A DNA stretch of 61,378 nucleotides from CAZKJL01 sp964611095 (lineage in GTDB: Bacteria > Patescibacteriota > Gracilibacteria > Peribacterales > Peribacteraceae). The stretch lies in NCBI GenBank assembly GCA_964611095.1, contig CAZSWJ010000005.1, positions 1 to 61,378 on the forward strand. Reading direction: 5' to 3'. Both the position numbers and the translations under genes were made by a program. The notes under the pieces are model-generated. The model did no database searches, was not told where the DNA came from, and saw nothing but the letters and a program-made list of their open reading frames with translations. How positions within the stretch are numbered: position 1 is the first letter of the stretch; each line of letters opens with the position of its first letter. Positions 15,598-22,578 of the stretch are shown in pieces.

Positions 15598-15647
15598 GTG
15601 GTATGCGAATGACCAGCCTGGCCCCTCGGGAGCGAGAGGCTTCTTTT
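15585..15647 (+). promoter_or_regulatory. thrS attenuator: antiterminator and terminator
   Basis: Antiterminator: CGAG (15585-15588) with CTCG (15625-15628), GGCC (15589-15592) with GGCC (15620-15623), AGG (15596-15598) with CCT (15617-15619), and TGG (15599-15601) with CCA (15613-15615), 14 base pairs in all. Terminator: 15621-15628 with 15633-15640 (seven pairs, one mismatch, loop GGAG), followed by TTCTTTT to 15647. Both use 15621-15628, so they are mutually exclusive. Stalling at the Thr codons should favour the antiterminator and thrS expression. Confidence 0.88.
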
Positions 15648-15696
15648 CCGCATCGCGATTCACTCTGCTACTCTTCATTCACTTCCTACCCCTCCC

Positions 15697-17496
15697 ATGT
15701 CAGAACCCAAGGTCGACGATCTCTACAAACTGCGCCACTCGCTGGCGCACGTCTTGGCGCAAGCCGTGACGAAGCTCTGGCCGGGGACACTCATCACCAT
15801 CGGTCCGCCGATCGAGACGGGTTGTTACTACGACTTCCTCTTTCCGCAGCCGATTTCCGATTCCGACTTCGGCAAGATCGAGAAAGAGATGCGCAAGATC
15901 ATCAACCAGGGTCAGACGTTCCGCAGAGATGAACTGAAGGTCGCCGACGCCAAGAAGTTTTGGCGCGAGCAGAAGCAGAAGTTCAAGGTAGAGCTCATCG
16001 AAGACTTGGAGAAGAACGAGAAAGTGGAAACTGTGACGCACTACACGAACATCGGGCCCAAGGGAGAAGACACGTTCGTGGACCTCTGCCGCGGAGGACA
16101 CGTCGAGAACTTCAAAGAGATCCCGACGGACTGCTTCAAGCTCATGAACCTCGCCGGTGCGTACTGGCGCGGGGATGAGAAGCGTGAGCAGCTCACGCGC
16201 GTCTACGTGTGCGCCTTCAAGAACAAAATCGAACTCGATGCGCACCTCAACATGCTCGAGGAAGCCAAGCGCCGCGATCACCGCAAGCTCGGCAAAGAGC
16301 TCGACCTCTTCACGTTCAGCGAGCTCGTGGGCCCCGGCCTGGTCCTCTGGACGCCGCGCGGCACGATGCTCCGGAACCTCCTCGACAACTACGTCTGGGA
16401 ACTCCGCGAGGCCAAGGGTTACCAGCGTGTGTGCATCCCGCACGTCACGAAGAAAGAGCTCTACGAGACGAGCGGTCACTGGCAGAAGTTTTCAAACGAA
16501 CTCTTCCGCATCACGACGCGCGAGGGCCACGAGTTCGCCATGAAGCCGATGAACTGCCCGCACCACACGCAGATCTACGCCTGCCAGAAGCGCAGCTACC
16601 GCGACCTACCGCAGCGCTACGCAGAGACCACGACGTGCTACCGCGACGAACAGACCGGAGAACTCCACGGACTCTCGCGCGTTCGCGGATTCACCCAAGA
16701 CGACGCGCACGTGTTCTGCCGCCAGATTCAGGTGAAGGACGAAATCCTCAAGATTTGGGAAATCGTCGATACGTTCTACGCCGGCGTCGGCTTCGGAAAA
16801 CTGAAAGTCCGTTTGTCGCTCCACGACCCCAAAGCTCCGGAGAAATATCTCGGCACGCCCGACATGTGGAAGCGCGCCGAAGCGTCGCTCCGCGAAATCG
16901 CCGTCGATCGCAAAGCCGACTTCTTCGAATCGCCGGGCGAAGCAGCGTTCTACGGACCGAAGGTGGACTTCATCACCAAGGACAGTATCGGACGCGAGTG
17001 GCAGGTGGCCACCATTCAGCTCGACATCAACATGCCCGAGCGGTTCAACCTGAGCTGCGTCAACGAACAGAACGAAGAAGAGCGCATCGTCATGATCCAC
17101 GCCGCCATCATGGGCTCGCTGGAGCGCTTCCTCTCCATCTACATCGAGCACACCGCGGGCCTCTTCCCGCTGTGGATGGCTCCGGTGCAGATCGGTCTCG
17201 TTCCCGTCGCGGGCACGCACGAAGAGTTCGCCAAGAAGCTGGAGAACGACCTCAAGGCCAAGGGCATCCGCACGCAGTACTTCAGCCACGAGGAGTCGCT
17301 CGGCAAGCGCATCCGCGAAGGCGAGAAGCAGAAGATCCCGTACCTGCTCGTCATGGGTGACAAGGAAATCGCCGAGAACTCCGTCACCGTTCGCAACGTC
17401 AAAACGAAGAAGCAGGTGACGGTGTCCATTGCCGACTTCATCGAAAAGACGATCTCGGACGTGAGCAAGCGTGCACTGGAACCGTCGATCGGATAA
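15697..17496 (+). CDS. thrS: Threonyl-tRNA synthetase lacking the TGS domain
   Basis: The 599-residue class II synthetase charges tRNA-Thr. The protein begins directly at the editing (SAD) domain with HSLAH at residues 14-18 and CRGGH further on. The catalytic core follows with the zinc cysteine in MKPMNCPHH, motif 2 TTCYRDEQTGELHGLSRVRGFTQDDAH and motif 3 near GSLERFLSIYIEH, then the anticodon-binding domain (PVQIGLVPV to LLVMGDKEIAENSV). The N-terminal TGS domain of about 60 residues found in E. coli ThrRS is missing. Expression is controlled by the leader-peptide attenuator immediately upstream, 49 nt from the end of its terminator. The ATG at 15697 follows a pyrimidine tract. Confidence 0.97.
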   Translation: MSEPKVDDLYKLRHSLAHVLAQAVTKLWPGTLITIGPPIETGCYYDFLFPQPISDSDFGKIEKEMRKIINQGQTFRRDELKVADAKKFWREQKQKFKVELIEDLEKNEKVETVTHYTNIGPKGEDTFVDLCRGGHVENFKEIPTDCFKLMNLAGAYWRGDEKREQLTRVYVCAFKNKIELDAHLNMLEEAKRRDHRKLGKELDLFTFSELVGPGLVLWTPRGTMLRNLLDNYVWELREAKGYQRVCIPHVTKKELYETSGHWQKFSNELFRITTREGHEFAMKPMNCPHHTQIYACQKRSYRDLPQRYAETTTCYRDEQTGELHGLSRVRGFTQDDAHVFCRQIQVKDEILKIWEIVDTFYAGVGFGKLKVRLSLHDPKAPEKYLGTPDMWKRAEASLREIAVDRKADFFESPGEAAFYGPKVDFITKDSIGREWQVATIQLDINMPERFNLSCVNEQNEEERIVMIHAAIMGSLERFLSIYIEHTAGLFPLWMAPVQIGLVPVAGTHEEFAKKLENDLKAKGIRTQYFSHEESLGKRIREGEKQKIPYLLVMGDKEIAENSVTVRNVKTKKQVTVSIADFIEKTISDVSKRALEPSIG

Positions 17497-17499
17497 GCG

Positions 17500-17811
17500 T
17501 TACGCGCCGATCTCGATGCGCCGCAGTTCGCGTAGCATGTGGTACGCGATGCTCCGGATGTCCGCAGGACGGAGTTCGGGAGCGTCGAGTCCGTCGCGGC
17601 TCGGGAAGAAGTGAATCACTTTTACGCGGAGTTTTGTCATTTCGGCCGCGAGTCGCGCGACCGCATCGGGAACATTGATCTCTTTTCCCGCAGCGCTGCG
17701 CTGCACGACGAGTGATGCGAGGTCATGGAGATCGAATCCGTCCCACTCGCGGTGAGCGGCACAGACGACGTCTTCAAGACCTTGCGTTTCAGGATGGCTG
17801 GTCATGGACAT
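17500..17811 (-). CDS. Small hypothetical protein
   Basis: The 103-residue soluble protein has no recognised domain. It is mostly helical, with conserved-looking segments CAAHREWDGFDLHDLASLVVQ and KVIHFFPSRDGLDAPELRPADIRSIAYHMLRELRRIEIG. It is convergent with thrS (3 bp between the stops) and has its own promoter: TTGACG and TACAAT on the minus strand at 17852-17857 and 17830-17835, 16 nt apart. The leader would be about 12 nt. The coding pattern and promoter make it likely real; function unknown. Confidence 0.7.
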   Translation of the reverse strand: MSMTSHPETQGLEDVVCAAHREWDGFDLHDLASLVVQRSAAGKEINVPDAVARLAAEMTKLRVKVIHFFPSRDGLDAPELRPADIRSIAYHMLRELRRIEIGA

Positions 17812-17829
17812 GGGGAAAAGATTGCGCCG

Positions 17830-17857
17830 ATTGTAAGCACGGCGACCGCTGCGTCAA
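17830..17857 (-). promoter_or_regulatory. Promoter of the 103-residue protein gene
   Basis: On the minus strand, TTGACG (17857-17852), a 16-nt spacer and TACAAT (17835-17830) read toward the ATG at 17811. Confidence 0.6.
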
Positions 17858-17867
17858 TTTCTTTTGA

Positions 17868-18491
17868 CTACTCCTTCGATGAAAGGGCCACTTTCAGCCC
17901 CAAAAGTATGAGCATGCCGCCCATGACCCGTTCGGCCTTGAGTTGAATTTTCTTGAAGTTTCGGCGAATGGCGCCGACGGAAAGGACGATGGCGAGGCCC
18001 GCGAACCATACGAAGGTGGCGACGCCCAAGTAGAGCCCGTATCCCATTTGCGTGAGCAGGGGAGTGGCAGGGTCGATGACCTGCGTGAACAGTGCCAGGA
18101 AGAAGATGCTCGCCTTGGGGTTGAGCGCGTTCGTGAGGAACCCGATCTTCACGGCACGGAACGCCGAGATGTCATCGATCTCTTTCACATGATGTTCATC
18201 GGCTTTCATGACGGGCTTCTGGGTGAGGGCCAGCCAACCGATGTACATGAGGTACGCGGCTCCGACGTATTTGATCGTGTTGAAGAGCACGATGGACTGC
18301 GAGATGACGATGCCGATGCCGAGCAAGCAGTACGCGACGTGCACGAGGATGCCGAGCCCAACGCCGAGCGCCGTCCAAATGCCCGTTTTCCTGGAGTACG
18401 TCAGCGCACTGCGCGTGACGATGAGGAAGTCGGGGCCGGGGCTGGCGACTGCCAGCAGATGGATGACCGCGATGGCGAGGAAGGCTGACAC
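17868..18491 (-). CDS. LysE/RhtB-family amino-acid exporter
   Basis: The 207-residue membrane protein has about six TM helices and the family signature near its start, HLLAVASPGPDFLIVTRSAL, with GFLTNALNPKASIFFLALF in the middle. RhtB/RhtC/LysE proteins export amino acids such as threonine, homoserine or lysine. Substrate cannot be fixed from sequence, but the position 0.4 kb from the threonine-attenuated thrS makes threonine or homoserine attractive. It starts with GTG at 18491, with TATGCT (minus strand, 18503-18498) 6 nt upstream, so the mRNA should be leaderless. Its promoter is back to back with that of the next gene. Confidence 0.9.
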   Translation of the reverse strand: MSAFLAIAVIHLLAVASPGPDFLIVTRSALTYSRKTGIWTALGVGLGILVHVAYCLLGIGIVISQSIVLFNTIKYVGAAYLMYIGWLALTQKPVMKADEHHVKEIDDISAFRAVKIGFLTNALNPKASIFFLALFTQVIDPATPLLTQMGYGLYLGVATFVWFAGLAIVLSVGAIRRNFKKIQLKAERVMGGMLILLGLKVALSSKE

Positions 18492-18551
18492 ACGCGCAGC
18501 ATAGCAGGGTTGCCTTTCTCTTCATATGTAGTACAATCTGCACTCAATTTT

Positions 18552-19022
18552 ATGGAAATTCGATTCCACAAACTCGCCGGCACGGACAAAGACGCTTCGT
18601 TGCTCAATGGAAACATGGATCAATTGGAGGCCGATTTGCGTGAAGGAGGAGACTCCAAGCGTTTGGCCGCGGCGAAATTTCTCATCGTCGATCGCGTCGA
18701 CGCAGGAACGCTGGAGGCGAAGTCGCGCATCGGCGTACTGTTTTATCCTGGCTTCCGTGACGATGCCGTGGCATATGAGACGCTCCGCGAATTGGGCGAC
18801 GGCAGCGTCGTCGGAGGAGGGCTGTACAAAGAGAAGGACGTCGTCCGCGCGCAGTGGGGATCGGACTACCTCGTGAGATTCGTTCACAAAGATCGCCCCA
18901 AGGATCCCGACGAGGCCGCCGACGCACTCCGTGAACTGGAGGATGCCATCGATGACTTGGCACGCACGACGAGTGAGCGGGTGACGGCGATCATCGACGG
19001 TGAAGAAGACGTAGTCGGATAA
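18552..19022 (+). CDS. Hypothetical protein, 156 residues
   Basis: I do not recognise this soluble protein. The N-terminal half is mixed alpha/beta (MEIRFHKLAGTDKD, then LIVDRVDAGTLEAKSRIGVLFYPGFRDD), and the C-terminal 50 residues are acidic and helical (DEAADALRELEDAIDDLARTT). A promoter TTGCCT (18510-18515), 16 nt, TACAAT (18532-18537) lies upstream, leaving a leader of about 7-8 nt before ATG 18552. The gene precedes the Lgt-like gene by 27 bp, but that gene has its own -10 box. No function is inferred. Confidence 0.75.
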   Translation: MEIRFHKLAGTDKDASLLNGNMDQLEADLREGGDSKRLAAAKFLIVDRVDAGTLEAKSRIGVLFYPGFRDDAVAYETLRELGDGSVVGGGLYKEKDVVRAQWGSDYLVRFVHKDRPKDPDEAADALRELEDAIDDLARTTSERVTAIIDGEEDVVG

Positions 19023-19049
19023 AGGACGGACCTGGTATCCTGACTCGCG

Positions 19050-19973
19050 ATGTACGAGGCATTTCAAATCGGCCCGATGACGATCTGGTTCCGCGTGGCG
19101 TTCCTCCTTTTCGGTACGTGGCTCTCCACGGAATTCTTTTTCCGTTTAGCGAGCTCGGCGGGCTTAAGTCTCCAGAGCATCAAGGACGATGCCAAGTGGC
19201 ACCTCATCGCGTTCGTCGTGTGCGGCCGCATCTTGGCCGTCATCGGCAACTACCAGGCATACATCAGAAACGTGCTGCGCATCGTCGTCTTTTGGGACGG
19301 CGGATTCAGCTTCCTCGGCGGTGCCATCGGCGTTGCACTCGTGCTGTTCTGGTCCACGCGCAGGCAGCGCGTGACGTTCCTCCAGTGGCTCGACGTTCTC
19401 TTGCCGGCGACGACGTTCGGACTCGCATTCGACTGGTTCGGCATGTTCATGTCGGCACAGGCGTACGGCAAACCCACGAACGTTCCGTGGGGCGTGGTGT
19501 TCGACACGTTCAACGTCCGCTACACCGTACCCATCCATCCGGTGCAGCTCTACTACGCACTCTTCTTCGTCATCCTCACGTTCGTGCTCCTCATGATCCG
19601 CCGCTACTCCAAGCGCGCGGGAGCCGAGACGCTGTTCGGGATCATCGCGGCGTCCATCGCCGTGTTCTTCTTCGAGTTCTTCCGCGGCGACTTCGGCATT
19701 CCGGTGTTCGCCAAGCTCACCGACTTCGTGTTCTTGGCATCGCTCTTCCTGAGCCTCGGCATTCTGGCGCTCATCGAGGACAAACTTTCGGAGCGTGCGA
19801 ACTCCGTGTACAGCGGCATCGTCGCCGTGCTCACGGTGATCTATCTGCTGTTCCGCTCCTCGATGGATTTGCCGCAATACCAGCTTCGCTTCAGTCAGCT
19901 ACTCGCGATTCTTGCCCTGCTTTCCACCGTCGTATACGTTGTCGTCCATCGACGAAAGCATCCGCACCTCTAG
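19050..19973 (+). CDS. Lgt-like membrane protein with altered catalytic residues
   Basis: The 307-residue polytopic protein resembles prolipoprotein diacylglyceryl transferase. It shares the WDGGFSFLGGAIGV segment, an FG..F...YGK..N.PWG segment, IHPVQLYYAL and a late EFFRGDF. Key positions differ from E. coli Lgt as I recall it: the FHGG histidine is Leu, and the GRLGNF motif reads DWFGMF, losing the essential Arg and Asn. The HPxQLY motif is kept. It is either a diverged lineage-specific Lgt or an Lgt-fold protein with another role. TATCCT ends 8 nt before the ATG, predicting a leaderless mRNA. Two lipoproteins in this window imply that some Lgt exists. Confidence 0.75.
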   Translation: MYEAFQIGPMTIWFRVAFLLFGTWLSTEFFFRLASSAGLSLQSIKDDAKWHLIAFVVCGRILAVIGNYQAYIRNVLRIVVFWDGGFSFLGGAIGVALVLFWSTRRQRVTFLQWLDVLLPATTFGLAFDWFGMFMSAQAYGKPTNVPWGVVFDTFNVRYTVPIHPVQLYYALFFVILTFVLLMIRRYSKRAGAETLFGIIAASIAVFFFEFFRGDFGIPVFAKLTDFVFLASLFLSLGILALIEDKLSERANSVYSGIVAVLTVIYLLFRSSMDLPQYQLRFSQLLAILALLSTVVYVVVHRRKHPHL

Positions 19974-20012
19974 ATTTTCTTTCCCCGTTTTTCCGTGAAC
20001 TTCCTCTCTTCC

Positions 20013-20357
20013 ATGTCCGCGAGCGCATCGGCTTTTCTTGCCACGGATCCCAGCGTTCTCGCACTCCAGCTCCTCATGATTTCGGGAGCGTTCTTGGTCG
20101 TTTTCCTGGTGCTCTTCACCACGCGCGACGTGCTGCTTCGTACTCACTCGTTCTTCCTGCAGATTCTCTGCATCCTCCTCGTCGCCGTCCTCCCGGTCTT
20201 CGGATTCTTTTTGTACCTGCTCGTCCGCCCGCCGCGCACGCTCAGTGAACGCATGATGGATCGCAAGCTCTCCGAGATTCTCCACCGTTTGTCGCATCAC
20301 AAGAAGCCGCAAGAGAAGCAGCACGACAAGCAGCAGAAGCAACAGAAGCAGAAGTAG
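20013..20357 (+). CDS. Small membrane protein with Gln/Lys-rich tail
   Basis: The 114-residue protein has two TM helices (about residues 14-35 and 48-70) joined by a short loop, then a cytoplasmic tail ending in repeated Lys-Gln-Gln units. The ATG at 20013 follows a pyrimidine tract typical here; an in-frame GTG at 19995 would add six residues. It resembles short cardiolipin-synthase-N-type TM hairpin proteins only in layout. It lies 39 bp after the Lgt-like gene and 41 bp before the next membrane protein, so these envelope genes form a co-directional cluster. Function unknown. Confidence 0.65.
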   Translation: MSASASAFLATDPSVLALQLLMISGAFLVVFLVLFTTRDVLLRTHSFFLQILCILLVAVLPVFGFFLYLLVRPPRTLSERMMDRKLSEILHRLSHHKKPQEKQHDKQQKQQKQK

Positions 20358-20359
20358 TT

Positions 20360-20388
20360 TTGACTACCGGCGCCCGTGTCCCTATTCT
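20360..20388 (+). promoter_or_regulatory. Promoter of the 133-residue membrane protein gene
   Basis: TTGACT (20360-20365), a 17-nt spacer and TATTCT (20383-20388), only 10 nt before ATG 20399. The predicted leader is about 3-4 nt. Confidence 0.7.
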
Positions 20389-20398
20389 CACCCGCGCT

Positions 20399-20800
20399 AT
20401 GAAGCAATTCTTCTCCTACTGGCTCTGGCCGAATCCCGCCGGATGGCACTACTCCGATTCCAAGGTGCAGCTCGTTCTGGCGATCTGCGCCGCATTCGTG
20501 GTGCTTTCCTTCGCCATTTCGTTCTGGCGTCGTTCCGTCCAGAACCCCATCACCCGCAAGCTCTCCTCGGGTTGGTCCCGCGCCGCATTCTGGTTCGGCA
20601 TCGTGGGACTCGTCATGGCCATCAGCCGTGTGGAGACCATCCAGTTCTTGGAAATGCGTCTGCTCTGGGTTCTGTGGTTCCTCTCGCTCATCGCTTACAT
20701 CGTCTTCCAGTTCGTGCAGTTCCGCCGCCGTCATTACACGGTTTTGGGCCGCGTACAGGTCTCCGACGACCGCGATAAGTACCTGCCGAGGAAGAAGTAG
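20399..20800 (+). CDS. Membrane protein, three predicted TM helices
   Basis: The 133-residue protein begins MKQFFSYWLWPNPAGWHYSD, then has hydrophobic helices at about residues 25-42, 60-78 and 83-103, and a basic C-terminus ending in RKK. Start choice rests on the promoter whose -10 box is 10 nt before this ATG. No family is recognised. It sits in a run of small envelope genes between the Lgt-like protein and a sorting-signal protein. The downstream spacer carries a palindromic repeat. Confidence 0.75.
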   Translation: MKQFFSYWLWPNPAGWHYSDSKVQLVLAICAAFVVLSFAISFWRRSVQNPITRKLSSGWSRAAFWFGIVGLVMAISRVETIQFLEMRLLWVLWFLSLIAYIVFQFVQFRRRHYTVLGRVQVSDDRDKYLPRKK

Positions 20801-20870
20801 GGAAGTGCGAAAAGTACGGAAGTGGTTTTTGCGATCTTCGCTGACAAGTTTCCTTTCTATTGACACTTCC
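20801..20870. repeat. GAAGTGCGAAAGT-type intergenic repeat, copy 1
   Basis: GGAAGTGCGAAAAGTACGGAAGTGG is followed 40 bp later by CACTTCC, able to pair with the first GGAAGTG. Related sequence lies upstream of clpP (49485-49525) and inside comF (11502-11562). Confidence 0.55.
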
Positions 20871-20904
20871 TGGCGACTAGTGGAAAATCACCCGTCCTGT
20901 GCCC

Positions 20905-21729
20905 ATGAAGCATCATACAGAGACGGCGTACATGGTTGTCCTCGGCCTCCTCATCGGGGTTGCGGGCTTCGCTGCCTCGCTCCTTCCGCCCCTGCCCACG
21001 GGCATGGCGTACTGGGCGGTGTGCATGGTGCTCTCCGTTCTGTACCCACTGCTGCTCGCCGGTAAGTTCAAGTCCGATCGCGCCGATTACGAGTTCCGTC
21101 TGCTCCACTGGTTCCCGGCGTGCATTTTCGCGCTGTGGATGGTCCTGCAGCTCCTCGACGGCAAGTTCCGCATCGTGCACATCCTCAATCTCGGCTTCCT
21201 TTTCCTGTGGTCGCTCCCGCTCGTCGCACTCGGCATCGCGTTCCTCATCATCTTCGCACTCCACGTCATTCGCAGGAGCACGGTTCGCATCGCACTCCTC
21301 TCCATCTTCCTCTTCCTCTTCACGGTCGGTGCCGTGGCCTCCGAGGCCGGAGGTTGGAACCGCATGCTCCAGAGGAACATCTTCCCGGCCGATCTTTCCG
21401 TCATCGCCACCACGACGCGCGCATTCAATGCCGCGAAGACCTACGTCGCTTCCTTGTTCTCCTCGCAGAGCGGCACGGGCATGGTCGCCATGACGGGCTC
21501 GTCGTCCTCGGCATCGAGCAGCGCGGTCACAATGAGCTCGTCGAGCTCCAGCTCAAGCTCGCGTACCATCGCCGTCGTCACGTCGTCCCGCTCGTCCTCG
21601 GTCTCCAGCAGCAAGCCCACCAAGCTCCCGGCGTCGGGCCCCGAGACGGTCGCAGTTCTGGCAGCTACGCTCATGGCACTGTATGCGGCAACCGTCCACC
21701 GAAAGACGAAGGAGCGTGGAGTAGCATAA
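20905..21729 (+). CDS. Polytopic membrane protein with Ser-rich linker and LPxTG-like end
   Basis: The 274-residue protein has about five TM helices in its first 145 residues, then an extracytoplasmic stretch, a long serine-rich low-complexity linker (about 195-245) and a C-terminus reading LPASGPETVAV, a hydrophobic helix and a basic end (HRKTKERG). That ending has the tripartite layout of a sortase sorting signal (LPxTG-like motif, TM segment, positive tail), unusual on a polytopic protein. It may be an N-terminal membrane domain with a tethered surface end. It is one base from the C39-like peptidase gene downstream, so the two are co-expressed. Confidence 0.75.
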   Translation: MKHHTETAYMVVLGLLIGVAGFAASLLPPLPTGMAYWAVCMVLSVLYPLLLAGKFKSDRADYEFRLLHWFPACIFALWMVLQLLDGKFRIVHILNLGFLFLWSLPLVALGIAFLIIFALHVIRRSTVRIALLSIFLFLFTVGAVASEAGGWNRMLQRNIFPADLSVIATTTRAFNAAKTYVASLFSSQSGTGMVAMTGSSSSASSSAVTMSSSSSSSSSRTIAVVTSSRSSSVSSSKPTKLPASGPETVAVLAATLMALYAATVHRKTKERGVA

Positions 21730-21730
21730 G

Positions 21731-22516
21731 GTGGTGTCCAAACGCATTCTCTTTGCATCGGCAGTCGTCATCATTGCGGTCGTCGCCGTCGTTTTTCCGC
21801 GCATCAGCGATTGGAATGAGCGGCGTCAGCTGATCGCCGAACAAGAGTCCGTCGAAAAGCCGACACCCGTGAAGCCCACCGCTTCCTCGAGTTCCACGGC
21901 GGCGTCATCGCAGGCCGCCGCGTCATCGGCACCCGCTTCCTCCGGCCTGAAGGCCGAGGTGAACTGGGACGTGCCGTTCACGCCGCAGGCACCCACGGGC
22001 AACTGGGACCCGCCGTTCGATGAAGCCTGCGAGGAAGCCAGCGTGCTCATGGTGCTCCGCTACTTCCAGGGAACGCCCATCTCGTCGCCCGCCGATGCCG
22101 ACAGCGCGATTCGCGCCCTCGCCGCCGCCAACGCACAGCTCGGTTTCCCCATCGATGACACCGCCGCTCAGGTCGTGGAACTCATCGCATCCCAAGACCC
22201 GTCGCTCGATGTGGAGCTCCTCAAAAATCCCACCGTCGATCAGCTCAAGAAGGCGCTGTCCGAAGAGAAGCTCATCATCGTTCCGGCGCAGGGACAGGAG
22301 CTGGGTAACCCGTACTTCCGTCAGCCCGGCCCGCCGTACCACATGCTCGTGCTCCGCGGGTACACCAAGAACGGCTACGTCATCACCAATGATCCGGGGA
22401 CGAAAAGGGGAGAGGAGTACGTCTACACCTGGGAGAAGCTCCTCAGTGCCGTCCACGACTGGAACGGAGGAGACGTGAAGAACGGAGAGAGAGTCGTCAT
22501 CGTCATCGGCGACTGA
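21731..22516 (+). CDS. Membrane-anchored C39-like papain-fold peptidase
   Basis: The 261-residue protein starts with an uncleaved signal anchor (about residues 5-24), then a Ser/Ala-rich linker (about 48-72). The catalytic domain is of the peptidase_C39_2 type: DVPFTPQAPTGNWDPPFDEACEEAS with the nucleophile Cys, YHMLVLRGY with the catalytic His, and VITNDPG with the Asp. It should act outside the membrane on proteins or peptides. The GTG at 21731 directly follows the previous stop codon, implying translational coupling. Both neighbours have Ser-rich linkers, consistent with a shared surface location. Confidence 0.88.
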   Translation: MVSKRILFASAVVIIAVVAVVFPRISDWNERRQLIAEQESVEKPTPVKPTASSSSTAASSQAAASSAPASSGLKAEVNWDVPFTPQAPTGNWDPPFDEACEEASVLMVLRYFQGTPISSPADADSAIRALAAANAQLGFPIDDTAAQVVELIASQDPSLDVELLKNPTVDQLKKALSEEKLIIVPAQGQELGNPYFRQPGPPYHMLVLRGYTKNGYVITNDPGTKRGEEYVYTWEKLLSAVHDWNGGDVKNGERVVIVIGD

Positions 22517-22520
22517 GCAT

Positions 22521-22549
22521 TTGAGAATCGGGAACTCAGGCTGTAGTAT
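22521..22549 (+). promoter_or_regulatory. eno promoter
   Basis: TTGAGA (22521-22526), a 17-nt spacer and TAGTAT (22544-22549) preceded by TG. The leader before ATG 22579 would be about 22 nt and pyrimidine-rich. Confidence 0.7.
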
Positions 22550-22578
22550 CTCGCTACTTTCTTTTCCCTGTTTTCGTT

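Noticed and set aside
15595..15650. T-box riboswitch upstream of thrS, suggested by GGTGGTATGCG before a terminator
   Set aside because: There is no stem I specifier structure and the match to the T-box bulge is incomplete. The leader peptide with eight Thr codons and the alternative stems explain the region fully.
21731..22516. Alternative genetic code with TGA as glycine (Gracilibacteria/SR1 type)
   Set aside because: TGA ends several well-defined genes (for example at 22516, 50608 and 57451) and no conserved domain continues through it.
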